Position numbers and translations under genes: made by a program
The notes under the pieces: model-generated
What the model saw: only the letters and a program-made list of their open reading frames with translations
Databases searched by the model: none
What the model was told of the DNA's origin: nothing
Assembly (NCBI GenBank): GCA_965243565.1
Contig: OZ251571.1
Location: 1,488,001-1,552,000 of the forward strand
Direction of reading: 5' to 3'
DNA from: CBDEVH01 sp965243565
GTDB taxonomy: Bacteria; Pseudomonadota; Gammaproteobacteria; Tethybacterales; Persebacteraceae
DNA: 64,000 nucleotides
Part shown: positions 44,128-54,269 of the stretch, in pieces
Numbering within the stretch: the stretch's first letter is position 1
Layout: every line of letters starts with the position of its first letter

Positions 44128-44454
44128 ATGAGAACTATTCTTGAAGACTATCAACATATCTACCCCAATCATTTTGACTTGGCTTACGATATTCCTCGTC
44201 GGGCACGAGTAATTAAACAACGCAGCAGTTCGCTTATCCCAGATCACCTCGCTCGTAATGATAAGCCAGTGGTGTTGGCATTGCGCGAAATTACCGATCC
44301 CGAAATCATTGAATGTATCAAAAAACAAGAGACTATTGACACTGAAGAAGCCATTGAAGCAAATGCAGAAGAAGCAACCAATGAGGCATTAGACGTAAAA
44401 TCAGACGAAGAAAATAAAGATACAACTTTATCACAGAGCCCAATCACAGGGTAG
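44128..44454 (+). CDS. rpoZ: RNA polymerase omega subunit
   Basis: Small subunit that helps fold beta-prime and binds ppGpp at the interface. The 108 aa product has the conserved core NHFDLAYDIPRRARVIKQRS and VVLALREI. Residues about 70-108 form an acidic Glu/Asp/Ala-rich tail (EEAIEANAEEATNEA) longer than in E. coli. The start 4 bases after gmk is used; an upstream in-frame reading would overlap gmk. spoT follows after 17 bases. Confidence 0.88.
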   Translation: MRTILEDYQHIYPNHFDLAYDIPRRARVIKQRSSSLIPDHLARNDKPVVLALREITDPEIIECIKKQETIDTEEAIEANAEEATNEALDVKSDEENKDTTLSQSPITG

Positions 44455-44471
44455 TCGGGTAATTTATTAGG

Positions 44472-46619
44472 GTGGAAACAAGCGCTTTATTTAGAAAGTT
44501 AAAAACCTACCTACCAGCTGACCGTCTAGGCGATATTGATGACGCCTATTTGTTTAGTAAAAATGCCCATATGGGGCAAACGCGCGCCAGTGGCAAGCCC
44601 TATATTCAACACCCCATAGCGGTTGCCGATATTCTTGCCGACTGGCATGCCGACACGCCTAGCATTGTTGCCGCATTGTTACACGATGTGGTTGAAGACA
44701 CACCCATTACTACCGCCCAAATAGCATCACGCTTTGGCGAGGACATTGCGCAAATTGTTGATGGGCTTTCAAAAATCGAACGCCTACAAGACATTGGTAA
44801 AGGTATTCGCGAAGCCGAGAGTTTTCGTAAATTATTGCTTGCTGCAGCCAGCGATTGGCGAGTTATTTTTATTAAATTAGCCGATCGCTTACATAATATG
44901 CGCACCTTGGGTGCCTTTACCAATAGTACCAAAAGAAAAACCATCGCTCAAGAAACTTTAGAAATTTACGCTCCAATTGCATCACGAATCGGTATTAAAT
45001 CCATTGAAGATGAACTGCTTAATCTGGCGTTTCGACATATTCACCCACAACGTCATCGCGTTTTAACCAAAGCAGTAAAGATTGCAACCTTTCAAGCACA
45101 GCAAGAGGTTATTGATATGGAAGCCCTTATTCGTAAAAAAATGGATTCCTATAATATCAGTTACACAATTAAAAAAAGACAAAAAAGTATTTACAGTATT
45201 CATCAAAAAATGGAACGCCGTCAATTGTCTTTTGATGAGATTGATGATATTACTGGCTTTCGCTTAATAGTCAACGATAAAATGGCTTGCTACCTTACAA
45301 TGGGAATTTTGCACGAACTAATGGTGCCTATGCTGTCGCGATTTCGCGACTTTATCGCCATTCCAAAATCAAATGGCTACCAGTCATTGCATACTGGAGG
45401 CGTTACTAAAAGCGGGTTAAAGATTGATATTCAAATTCGTACTTTCAATATGGATAGAATTGCTGAAACTGGTTTGGCATCGCATTGGATGTACAAAGAA
45501 GGAAAACAAAGCGATACATCGCAACCACAAGCAGAAGCACTTAAAAGATTGTCTTCGTTGGTAAAGTTACACAATGAAAACGCCTCCGCCGGTGAATTTA
45601 TGGAAAATGTCAAAATTGATTTATTTCCTGATGAAATGTACGTCCTAACACCGAATGCCAAAATCATTACTTTGCCACGCGATGCTACCGCGCTTGATAT
45701 GGCTTATGCCATTCACACCGAAGTCGGAAATCATGCCCAAAGAGCAATTATTAATGGCAAAGCACTCCCTATATTTTTTGAATTAAAGAGTGGTGATCAA
45801 ATAAAAATTATTACCAACTTATCTGCACGCCCTCTACCACATTGGCTAAAGCATGTAAAAACCGCACGTGCTCGCTCTAGTATTCGCCAAGCACTACAAA
45901 ATACCGGCGAAAAAGAATCAGCATTGGTGGGGAAAAACTTACTTATTAGCGCATTAAACCGAGTCGATGCCACTATCTCATTGGACGATATAGACGAAAT
46001 CAATTGGCATACCTTGCTAGCAGGCAACAACATGAATGACAAAGAAATGTTGTATCAGACCATCGGCATTGGCAAAATGCTGCCTGATATTGCCGCCCAC
46101 ATATTGCTTAAAAAACAATTAAAAAAACGTGATAAGAAAAATAATGAGACAAAAATTCAAGCCATTCCAATTGTGGGTACGGGTAATTCTTCTATTGAGT
46201 TTCCTGCTTGTTGCTACGCACTGCCTGAAGAAAACATTGTTGGCATACTTAAAAAAGAAAAAGGGTTGATGATTCATTCCAGCCAATGCCATAAAATTAT
46301 AAATTCAAAAAAACAATCGGAACGATGGATCGATGTGGAATGGAGTGCCATTGCCAAAGACAACTTGCATCGCAGTGCCATCGCTATCCAATCGCGTAAC
46401 CGCAGACGACTGATTTCAGACCTCAGTAGCAAAATCGGCGATCTTAATGTCAATATTGTTGCACTTGATTTTGATGGCGGTGCCCTAGAAGAAGAATTAT
46501 TATGGCTACACATCATCATAGAAGTTTCTAGTATTCATCATCTTAATGAAATCATAATCAAACTAAAACAGTTTGAATATGTGCTGCAAATTCAGCGTGA
46601 ATTTAAAGAAGAAAACTAA
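44472..46619 (+). CDS. spoT: Bifunctional (p)ppGpp synthetase/hydrolase
   Basis: Controls the stringent response. The 715 aa product has the hydrolase HD domain (H47; H71-D72 in LLHDVVEDT), the synthetase domain (DITGFRLIV, RDFIAIPKSNGYQSLHT), a TGS domain (from about 395, VLTPNAKIITLPRDATALD), and a C-terminal ACT domain. The HD residues are intact, so it can hydrolyse (p)ppGpp. Whether it also makes it is likely from the conserved YQSLHT but not certain. The start is GTG; no ATG precedes the conserved N-terminus. Confidence 0.93.
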   Translation: METSALFRKLKTYLPADRLGDIDDAYLFSKNAHMGQTRASGKPYIQHPIAVADILADWHADTPSIVAALLHDVVEDTPITTAQIASRFGEDIAQIVDGLSKIERLQDIGKGIREAESFRKLLLAAASDWRVIFIKLADRLHNMRTLGAFTNSTKRKTIAQETLEIYAPIASRIGIKSIEDELLNLAFRHIHPQRHRVLTKAVKIATFQAQQEVIDMEALIRKKMDSYNISYTIKKRQKSIYSIHQKMERRQLSFDEIDDITGFRLIVNDKMACYLTMGILHELMVPMLSRFRDFIAIPKSNGYQSLHTGGVTKSGLKIDIQIRTFNMDRIAETGLASHWMYKEGKQSDTSQPQAEALKRLSSLVKLHNENASAGEFMENVKIDLFPDEMYVLTPNAKIITLPRDATALDMAYAIHTEVGNHAQRAIINGKALPIFFELKSGDQIKIITNLSARPLPHWLKHVKTARARSSIRQALQNTGEKESALVGKNLLISALNRVDATISLDDIDEINWHTLLAGNNMNDKEMLYQTIGIGKMLPDIAAHILLKKQLKKRDKKNNETKIQAIPIVGTGNSSIEFPACCYALPEENIVGILKKEKGLMIHSSQCHKIINSKKQSERWIDVEWSAIAKDNLHRSAIAIQSRNRRRLISDLSSKIGDLNVNIVALDFDGGALEEELLWLHIIIEVSSIHHLNEIIIKLKQFEYVLQIQREFKEEN

Positions 46620-46623
46620 TCTT

Positions 46624-47049
46624 TTGGTTATACGCAATTTTTTTCTTATTATTGCCGTTGCCTTTTTTGGGGCTGCTAGTCATGCCCAAGAGTTACTAAC
46701 TTTATCCATTGGGCATTTGCAACAGCAATTGTCATTGGTTGTCGAAACAGCTCGGTCTAACCAACAACGACAACAAGGGTTGTCAAACCGCCCACATTTG
46801 CCGATAAATAAAGGCATGTTATTCTTTTTTGAAAAACGCGATCGCCATTGTTTGTGGATGAAAGACACCTACTTTCCTTTGGCTGCGGCTTTTATCGATG
46901 ATAATAATAAAGTCATTAAAATAAGTCAAATGCAAGCCCATACACGAGATGTCCATTGCTCGACTAAGCCTGTTAAACTTATTCTTGAAGCACATCCACA
47001 ATGGCTAGACAGTGTATTAAAAATGGGTGCTACTGTACAAATACAATAA
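46624..47049 (+). CDS. DUF192 secreted protein
   Basis: A 141 aa small exported protein of the DUF192 family. TTG at 46624 would give a signal peptide (MVIRNFFLIIAVAFFGAASHA-QE) starting 4 bases after the spoT stop. The alternative ATG at 46573 lies inside spoT and adds 17 charged and polar residues. The domain motifs RQQGLSNRPHLPINKGMLF and CLWMKDTYFPLAAAFID are typical. The family function is unknown; it is usually periplasmic and stands alone. Confidence 0.8.
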   Translation: MVIRNFFLIIAVAFFGAASHAQELLTLSIGHLQQQLSLVVETARSNQQRQQGLSNRPHLPINKGMLFFFEKRDRHCLWMKDTYFPLAAAFIDDNNKVIKISQMQAHTRDVHCSTKPVKLILEAHPQWLDSVLKMGATVQIQ

Positions 47050-47106
47050 CTTCTCATTAAAGTAAATTAGTCGTACACGAACCTACATCTAATTGAGTGG
47101 GAAGTT
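47048..47106. terminator. Long bipartite hairpin between convergent DUF192 and mltA
   Basis: AACTTCTCA (47048-47056) pairs with TGGGAAGTT (47098-47106) over 9 bp including one G-T. Inside it AATTAG (47065-47070) pairs with CTAATT (47089-47094). It fills the 61-base gap between the two stop codons. T runs are lacking, so factor-independent termination is plausible but not assured. Confidence 0.4.
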
Positions 47107-47110
47107 GTTA

Positions 47111-48214
47111 TTACGAATGTGGTAAAAGAACACATAATTTTCCTTCATTTTTCATTAGTCCTGCCATTTTTTCGGCATGCGTACCACGCCCCCAAAAAAC
47201 ATCAGCTCGGACCTCGCCTTGAATCGCTCCGCCTGTGTCTTGTGCCACCATTAAACGTTGCAAAGGTTGCTGTGCATTATCGGGCATGGTGCTATCAAGC
47301 CATACCGGACTGCCTAAATCTATAATAGAGACATCGACCGCCAAACTTCTTTGCGGTGTTAGTTCAACCCCCAATGATCCGATAGGACCACTGCTAGAAA
47401 CAGCAGTTTCCCGAAAAAATATATATTTTGGATTGATATTTAATAGAGCGTCCGCTTTATCGGGATTATCAAATAACCATTGCCTAATCGTAAATAGATT
47501 AACCGATTCTAGAGGCAGTATACTTTGTTTTACCATGTGTTTACCTATAGACTGATAGATATGCCCGTTGTCATTTGCATAATTAACCGCAACTACCGTT
47601 CCATCGTCTAGTTGTACCAAGCCCGAGCCTTGAACATGCAAAAAGAATAAAGCGATTGGGTCATTGACCCATAGTAATTCGTCTCCTGCCAATGGTTGAC
47701 GTGATGAGTGAATGATTTCGCGCGTCCAATAAGGCACTACTTTATTACCATCAATCAATCTGCCTCGTAAACGGCGACTGTTAAATTTCGAATGAACTTC
47801 AGATAAATCAATACGCAACAAATCATCAGGAACAGCATAAATAGGGTGGCGATACTCATTGGTCGCTTGTCTTGATCCTTGTAACAACGGTTCGTAATAA
47901 CCAGTAATTAGCCCTTTCGCGCTTTCTTGCTGGCTGTTTTGCAAACAATGTGGTCTAAAGTTTTTTTCAAAAAATGCACGTGCCTCTTGTCGATTAGTAA
48001 CAGCAACACGCCTTGCCAATTGGCAAGTGTTTTGCCATGTCGGTTTGTGTTGTATTTTTTCACATCCTTTAACAAATGTCTGTAGTGCCTCGGCATGATT
48101 GTCAACCGACCAACCCGCTAACTCATTCCAAACCGATGAAGGTGTAGAACGTTGCCAAAATTGACACGAAACCAATAAGCCACTTAATAAAATAGCGACT
48201 ATTTTTATCCCCAT
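47111..48214 (-). CDS. mltA: Membrane-bound lytic murein transglycosylase A
   Basis: Outer-membrane lipoprotein that cleaves peptidoglycan glycan strands to 1,6-anhydro products. The 367 aa product has a lipobox LVSC (Cys17), the MltA domain (LITGYYEPLLQGS) and the 3D domain with the catalytic-region motif QDTGGAIQGEVRADVFWG. It follows yhdP by 5 bases. Confidence 0.92.
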   Translation of the reverse strand: MGIKIVAILLSGLLVSCQFWQRSTPSSVWNELAGWSVDNHAEALQTFVKGCEKIQHKPTWQNTCQLARRVAVTNRQEARAFFEKNFRPHCLQNSQQESAKGLITGYYEPLLQGSRQATNEYRHPIYAVPDDLLRIDLSEVHSKFNSRRLRGRLIDGNKVVPYWTREIIHSSRQPLAGDELLWVNDPIALFFLHVQGSGLVQLDDGTVVAVNYANDNGHIYQSIGKHMVKQSILPLESVNLFTIRQWLFDNPDKADALLNINPKYIFFRETAVSSSGPIGSLGVELTPQRSLAVDVSIIDLGSPVWLDSTMPDNAQQPLQRLMVAQDTGGAIQGEVRADVFWGRGTHAEKMAGLMKNEGKLCVLLPHS

Positions 48215-48219
48215 ATATT

Positions 48220-51200
48220 TTATCTGTCTAGCGTATTAGGATTTTTGATTGGCGTTGCACTACTGGAGTCAATTTTTTCTTCTATATATTCAGGGTCGTC
48301 CCATGCACCAATAATTTTGTAATTATACGATCCAATTTGTGAAAGCGGTTTTTCAAAAATTTTACCCAATAGAAAACCAGCAATGAAAGTTACCGGCTCA
48401 AGTGCTCCTAAACCTATACTAGCAGTAGATCCCGCACTGATCAGCTTTTTACCCGGCAATACGCGACCGTACAAATCATGTTCTCTTTTAATAAAATCGG
48501 TTTTGCCATTAATATTAACATCAACCGTATCGCTTGACAACGCAACATTTTCTAAATAAACATATCCATTTGCTATCAAAATATCGCCATTTAATGATTC
48601 AAAATGAATGCCGGGTTTGCCAACTGCTTTTATGCCTAATTGAACACGGGGCTTGCCATCATCATTAATGTTTACTTGTAGTAGGCTTTGCAGCGAAAGA
48701 CTGTCAAGAAGATCAACTAACTCTGATGTAAAACTGACGTCATTATAATGGAATTGACTTCCTGATAGGGTTAATTGCCCTTGCATCGAGGGCAACGTTA
48801 AGTCTAATAGTTCACCGCTCCATGATACTGTCCCATGTACCATTGCCATCCCTTCGCTAATAACTGGGGTAATATTAATAATATTCAATAAATTCGGCAC
48901 AAAATCGCTGATTAACGCCACTTCTACAGTTGTTGCAGAGTCGTGGTGATATCTGCCAGAAATTGATAGCGTATTGCTATCTTTTGATAGTTCGAGTTTG
49001 TCCAATAACCAGTCCTCTTTATCAGGTTGGCCATAGATCTCTAACCGCCCTAGCGTTAGTCCTGATACATTAAATTCATTAATCACAAGCGAAACAGTAA
49101 CACCATCAAGAAAACCTTTGCCCTCCTGGGCATTTTTTGATAAAGTAATTGGCAAAGTCAAATACGACAAACTGGCTTGTAATAAAGTATCTGAAATTTT
49201 TAATTGTCCTTTTACATCGGGAGAGTCTTTGATTAAAATATTGTATTGATTGTTATCGCTTATGGTTATCTGAACGGATGCTTGGGGAGTTTGTAAGCCC
49301 AGTATTTGCACACTCGACAATTGCAGATTTATTTCAAAAAGTGAGTTTTGACTGACGGTGGTGGTGCTATTGATTGTATTACTTAAATCCATCACCAACC
49401 AATCACCTATGGTCAGATTATTGCCGCTTGCGGTTATCTGAACAGATGCCTGTTGGGTTTGTAAACCGAATACCTGAACATTCGATAATTGCATATCTAT
49501 TTCAGAAAGTGGGTATTGACTAATAATATTGTTGCCATTGCTTGTATTGTCTAAACCCAATGCCAACCAATCATCCATATTAAAATAGTCTAATTTACCA
49601 TGAATATAACCGTGCGGTTTGGGCGAGGAAAGCGTGCTTTCGTTAATGCCAATATCCGACCTTGAATCGGATAAATACATCAAAACACTAATCGTTGGCG
49701 TGGTATAGGCGACTTGTTTTACATCGTCATACATACGCACACTCAATATCGCCGTAATTTTGTCTGTTTTGCTAAGTGGGTATGGTAAATTAATACCCGT
49801 ATCACTTAACGTTGCCAACACCATGGTTAGGGTGGACTCTATTTTTATATTAAAAGGAATAGAACCCGTTATTAGTGTGTTGGTAATACTTACCATTGTT
49901 CCAAATACGACGGTTGATGTGGGCGTTATATCTAACTGAAAAAGAGTATCGCCTGTTACCAATGTACTGGTAATATCCACCACCGACATTGCCAAAGACG
50001 ATTTCACACGGCCTTGTGCCTGAATATGTGCCTGATCATTAAAAGTAACAGTCAGTGGTCGCTCATAGCCATCATCCAAATAACCCACCGCTCGACCATT
50101 AAATTGGTTATTTTCGATCTTCATTACGCCAGTATGCCCTACCATTAATGGCAGTTCTTCGCCTGTACGTAGGTGCGCTTCCTTTACCTCTAATAAGGCT
50201 TTTACTTCAACGTTGTCTAAATCAGACAATGGCAGATCAATTTGAAGGTTTAATTTGGCAAGACCAACAGTACTCACGACAATATCAGTCGCTTGATTAA
50301 TTGCGTCAGCAATAGGTGGTATTTTAATAGCCGTAGAAAAATAATCTTCAATCCTACCTTGTTTTACATCAATATTTAAATTGAGTGTTGCATCACTGTT
50401 ATAAACATCATCGATACGGGCCACCACATTATTTACATAAGAATTGACAAAAGCCCCTTCTCCTTCAATGCTTAAGTTGTTTTCATCCACTATTAAAATA
50501 CCAAAGAGTCCTTTTGCTAAAGGCCAATCATCAATGGCAAGAACGCCTCCACTAAAGCCAGCCGTCAGTAACAATACTGTTGATGTTATATTTTGATAAT
50601 AGCCAATATGCCCTTGTGTGATTTCGCCTTGTTTTACAGACTTACTAAAATAATCATGAACATTACCCTCGGCGATATAGTGGTGCAACTGCCCCAAATC
50701 CGTATTGTTAATAGTGGCTTGTAAAGCAATGGAATCTATAGAGTACAAATCACCTGCAATGCTCGCAGTCGCATTAACATTCAAATCGTCACTTATCACA
50801 TTAATCTGGCCTATCTGTGACTGCCATTGCAATCCATTGAATAAAAAATCACCGTGCAGATAAGTAGCCACCGATACCGTACTGCCCAAAACCATTGATA
50901 AATTATCAGTTGACATAGCATAAGAACCTTGCAACTCTGACAGCCAATCTTGCCAATGACCGCCTCCATGTAAATCTGCCATCAGATAATAGGTATCAGG
51001 TATGCTGTATTTTGCAGTTTTTACATTTTGTGCGCTTAAATTTAATGTGACAATCGCTGTAACATTGGCTTCAAATTGCCCCACTGCTTGCCAGTTTAAT
51101 TGATCAGCTGTCACTGTTTGGATAATCGCTTGCGCCATTGTTCCTTGACCGCGAAAAAAAATCGTATCGCCAAATACCACATCAACGACACCTTCTGCAC

Positions 51201-51975
51201 CCTTCCAATCAATTGGTAGTATGGAAAGCGGAAGGGTATTTTTAAATTTTGTTCTAACACTAATTGGCGTACTGTCATTTAAATTTCCAGTTGCAAATAC
51301 ATCTATTTGGTAATTTTTTTCATTATTTTGCAGTCCAAATTTCCATTGTTTTTTATGCAGTTGCGCTTGAATATCAGCATTTTTTAAAACCACATCAATA
51401 TCTTCCATTGTCCAATGCGTATTTTGCATGGATAACTCTATGGTAGGTTGTTCCTTTATAGAAACAGTGGAAATGCCTTCAGACTGTGCTGCTAATACTT
51501 GCAATGCCGATGCTGGTATGATTATATGAGCACCTTGCAGATTAACTTTCCAATTATTTTTTACTTTTAATAAATTCACTTTAGGAATACTCACTAAAAG
51601 TTTGGATTTTTTAAGCACTTTAACATCTTCTATTTGAATATATAATTGTGGTGGGAAAAAATCATACAAATTTTGTGCAAAGACGTGATAACTAATTTTT
51701 TGATAGTTAATCTGTAATTGAGGAAACTCTTCATGGAGTTTTTCATTAATTAAATTTTTGGCATCGTCCGTATTTACAACCCACGGAAAAATAAATATGC
51801 CACCTGTAATAACGGCAAATAACACCGATACCAATAAACTTATTTTAGCCCCCCAAACCGCTATATAACTTACACGTTTATACTGTCTTTGTTTTATGTT
51901 TATAAGCATGTTTGATATAAATAATTTTAGCTCATGCTTCAAAGTCAAGATAAGGTTAATACATTTTTTAATCAT
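48220..51975 (-). CDS. yhdP: YhdP-like AsmA-family envelope protein
   Basis: A 1251 aa bridge-like protein with one N-terminal membrane segment (about 42-66) and a long beta-rich periplasmic region ending in the AsmA-like C-terminal domain (LYGRVLPGKKLISAG, GLGALEPVTFIAGFLLGKIFEKPL). YhdP proteins help carry phospholipids to the outer membrane. Length and layout match E. coli YhdP. Sequence in the middle is divergent and has internal imperfect repeats (two LQLSNVQVFGLQTQQASVQI-like segments around residues 840 and 890). The start overlaps the glyS stop (ATGA). Confidence 0.85.
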   Translation of the reverse strand: MIKKCINLILTLKHELKLFISNMLINIKQRQYKRVSYIAVWGAKISLLVSVLFAVITGGIFIFPWVVNTDDAKNLINEKLHEEFPQLQINYQKISYHVFAQNLYDFFPPQLYIQIEDVKVLKKSKLLVSIPKVNLLKVKNNWKVNLQGAHIIIPASALQVLAAQSEGISTVSIKEQPTIELSMQNTHWTMEDIDVVLKNADIQAQLHKKQWKFGLQNNEKNYQIDVFATGNLNDSTPISVRTKFKNTLPLSILPIDWKGAEGVVDVVFGDTIFFRGQGTMAQAIIQTVTADQLNWQAVGQFEANVTAIVTLNLSAQNVKTAKYSIPDTYYLMADLHGGGHWQDWLSELQGSYAMSTDNLSMVLGSTVSVATYLHGDFLFNGLQWQSQIGQINVISDDLNVNATASIAGDLYSIDSIALQATINNTDLGQLHHYIAEGNVHDYFSKSVKQGEITQGHIGYYQNITSTVLLLTAGFSGGVLAIDDWPLAKGLFGILIVDENNLSIEGEGAFVNSYVNNVVARIDDVYNSDATLNLNIDVKQGRIEDYFSTAIKIPPIADAINQATDIVVSTVGLAKLNLQIDLPLSDLDNVEVKALLEVKEAHLRTGEELPLMVGHTGVMKIENNQFNGRAVGYLDDGYERPLTVTFNDQAHIQAQGRVKSSLAMSVVDITSTLVTGDTLFQLDITPTSTVVFGTMVSITNTLITGSIPFNIKIESTLTMVLATLSDTGINLPYPLSKTDKITAILSVRMYDDVKQVAYTTPTISVLMYLSDSRSDIGINESTLSSPKPHGYIHGKLDYFNMDDWLALGLDNTSNGNNIISQYPLSEIDMQLSNVQVFGLQTQQASVQITASGNNLTIGDWLVMDLSNTINSTTTVSQNSLFEINLQLSSVQILGLQTPQASVQITISDNNQYNILIKDSPDVKGQLKISDTLLQASLSYLTLPITLSKNAQEGKGFLDGVTVSLVINEFNVSGLTLGRLEIYGQPDKEDWLLDKLELSKDSNTLSISGRYHHDSATTVEVALISDFVPNLLNIINITPVISEGMAMVHGTVSWSGELLDLTLPSMQGQLTLSGSQFHYNDVSFTSELVDLLDSLSLQSLLQVNINDDGKPRVQLGIKAVGKPGIHFESLNGDILIANGYVYLENVALSSDTVDVNINGKTDFIKREHDLYGRVLPGKKLISAGSTASIGLGALEPVTFIAGFLLGKIFEKPLSQIGSYNYKIIGAWDDPEYIEEKIDSSSATPIKNPNTLDR

Positions 51976-54104
51976 GATAATTGAGTCAAATCAGCCACCG
52001 TCATTAAGAATTGTTGCAGCTGCTTTAACAACGCCAATCGATTGTTACGAATGTTAGGGTTTTCATCATTAACAAATACCGATTCGAAAAAAGCATCAAT
52101 GGCAGGTTTAATTAAAATCGTATGCGTTAATATTTTTTCGTAATTATTTTCTTTGAATGCTTCTTGACAAACAGCATCAGCATTTAAAATCACTTGATAA
52201 AGATTTTTTTCTGCTTCTACTTGCAACAACTCGGGTTGGATTTGTATCTCTGCCCCGTCGCGGATTCCGTTGTTGGGTTGAGATTTATGCAGTATATTGT
52301 TAATGCGTTTATTAATTTCGATAAGATTCGGTGCTGATTCATGGTTTGCTAATATATTCATCACCGCTTGCATTTTGCACTCGGCGTCATACATATAAGC
52401 TTGAGGCAAGGCAAAAACTGCATTGAGAATACTTTTGGTTGTTACGCCCGAATAGTTATCGAGTAACGCTTGTTTTTTTCGCTCAATGATAAACTGCCAG
52501 ACTTCATCGACAGAAAAATCTACTAGAGGAGGGAATACATCAGCCACCATAGCAATGAGTTTATCAAGTGGCATCTGCCTTACCAATAACGGATGCGTCT
52601 GGCCTAACAATGTATGAATATCAGCGACAACGCCCGCACTAACACGGCAACCGTAAGGGTCTTTACTACCTGATGGTTTTTCGCCAATACCAAACATGGC
52701 AACCAATTTTTCGAGATGATTGACCAATACAATGAGTTTTCCTAAAACGTCTAAACCATTAATTATTTGTCTATCACGCGTGTGATGATAACGCACCAAA
52801 TTTGCCACCGCTGAATCATTCTTACAAAAATAATAAGCCGCCACCCAACCTTCAAATTCTGGGTATTCACTGATTAACAATGTTGATAAGTCTGCCTTAC
52901 AAACACGCATTGCCTTTTGTGCCAATGAGGTATCAGTGGCACTCATTTCGAGTGTGTTGGCAAAGACTTCTATTATTTTTTGCAAACGCAATACACGTTC
53001 AAATTGTGATCCCAAACGATGATGATAAACCACCGATTTAAGTTGTTGTAAGCAGTCATCTAATGACAGTTTTTCATCTTGCTCAATATAAAAAGCCACA
53101 TCTTGTAAACGCGCCCGCAATACTTTATTAAAACCTGAAATCATCGATTGTGGCTCGCTGGGCTGATTATCAGCAACCAACTGATAGTTAACCGATAATT
53201 GCTCGGTTGCGTCAAGCATAGGGAAGGCACGTTGATGTTTAATCATACAGCCTTCGACACAAAATGCTGGCAATGATAAAAATTGCTCATCAATTTGCCC
53301 CACATACACTTGAGGGTATTCCGTCATTGCAGTTACTTCGGCAAGCAAATCAGGGTGCTTATTACCCGCCTGATTGCTCTGCGTCTCAATAATCGATTGG
53401 CGTTGTCGCATATCAACGATAACATGGGCTTTTTTTTCTAAGTCAGTAATATAATCATTGGCATGTGCTATTTTGATAGGGTCATCACATAACATTGGGT
53501 GCCCCATTGTTCTATCAGTGGTTATAACATCTAAAATTTTCTCTCCAACCAATGCATCTCTGCCGTATTGTATTAACACACCACGTATTGGGCGAATGAA
53601 TTTAAAAGTGTTTTCACCCCAGCGCATTTGCCTTGGAGCATTTTGTGCCAATAACAGTTTTTCGACAATTGCAGTAATTTCATCACATAGGGGCTTGCCT
53701 GCTACGACTTTTTTAAAAGCAAAATGACGCTGCTCTTTATCAACGACTTCGGTTAAGTCATCAACCGATGCAACACCAACCGAATTCATAAAACCCAACA
53801 ACGCTTTGGTCGGTTTGTTGTTATCAAAACAAGCATCGGCCTTAGGACCTTTGCGAAAATAATCGGTATCAGCTCCAACCGACAAGACACCATCAATAAG
53901 AGCGACGAATCGGCGTGGCGTTGCCAACAATAATACTTGATTATCTTGCCCCAACCGCTGCTGCGTATTCTCGTTGGCAAAGCCTATTTGTTGCAGTTCT
54001 GCCAGTAACTGAGTGGGGAAATTTTCAGCCAATCGCCACACCTGTTTAGGAGGCAATTCTTCTGTCCTAATTTCAATTAAAAGTGTTTCACAGTGCTGTT
54101 TCAT
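51972..54104 (-). CDS. glyS: Glycyl-tRNA synthetase beta subunit
   Basis: Beta chain of the tetrameric bacterial GlyRS. The 710 aa product begins LLIEIRTEELPPK and has the HD-like and C-terminal DALR anticodon-binding regions, as in E. coli GlyS (689 aa). The alpha-chain gene glyQ normally lies directly upstream; here the upstream neighbour is the divergent sdaA, so glyQ must be elsewhere. It precedes yhdP with a 4-base overlap. Confidence 0.93.
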   Translation of the reverse strand: MKQHCETLLIEIRTEELPPKQVWRLAENFPTQLLAELQQIGFANENTQQRLGQDNQVLLLATPRRFVALIDGVLSVGADTDYFRKGPKADACFDNNKPTKALLGFMNSVGVASVDDLTEVVDKEQRHFAFKKVVAGKPLCDEITAIVEKLLLAQNAPRQMRWGENTFKFIRPIRGVLIQYGRDALVGEKILDVITTDRTMGHPMLCDDPIKIAHANDYITDLEKKAHVIVDMRQRQSIIETQSNQAGNKHPDLLAEVTAMTEYPQVYVGQIDEQFLSLPAFCVEGCMIKHQRAFPMLDATEQLSVNYQLVADNQPSEPQSMISGFNKVLRARLQDVAFYIEQDEKLSLDDCLQQLKSVVYHHRLGSQFERVLRLQKIIEVFANTLEMSATDTSLAQKAMRVCKADLSTLLISEYPEFEGWVAAYYFCKNDSAVANLVRYHHTRDRQIINGLDVLGKLIVLVNHLEKLVAMFGIGEKPSGSKDPYGCRVSAGVVADIHTLLGQTHPLLVRQMPLDKLIAMVADVFPPLVDFSVDEVWQFIIERKKQALLDNYSGVTTKSILNAVFALPQAYMYDAECKMQAVMNILANHESAPNLIEINKRINNILHKSQPNNGIRDGAEIQIQPELLQVEAEKNLYQVILNADAVCQEAFKENNYEKILTHTILIKPAIDAFFESVFVNDENPNIRNNRLALLKQLQQFLMTVADLTQLS

Positions 54105-54269
54105 GTATAAAATTGAGTAAATCTATTCTAAGCTACCTAATATATATGATTCTATTACAAATAGACTCTAGGTAAAAATAAACAAGCACTACTATTGAGA
54201 TTATTTCTTGTTGTCAATATGATTTTGTACTATACAATTCAGTTTTTATACCCATTACATATTATATTT

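Noticed and set aside
47908..48105. Short open frame of 65 codons on the minus strand within mltA
   Set aside because: It is an out-of-frame shadow of mltA without a start signal or recognisable domain.
53400..54104. Possible parS site (TGTTTCAC-like sequence near 54086)
   Set aside because: The half TGTTTCAC is followed by AGTGCTGTTTCA, which is a poor match to the palindromic consensus and lies inside glyS.
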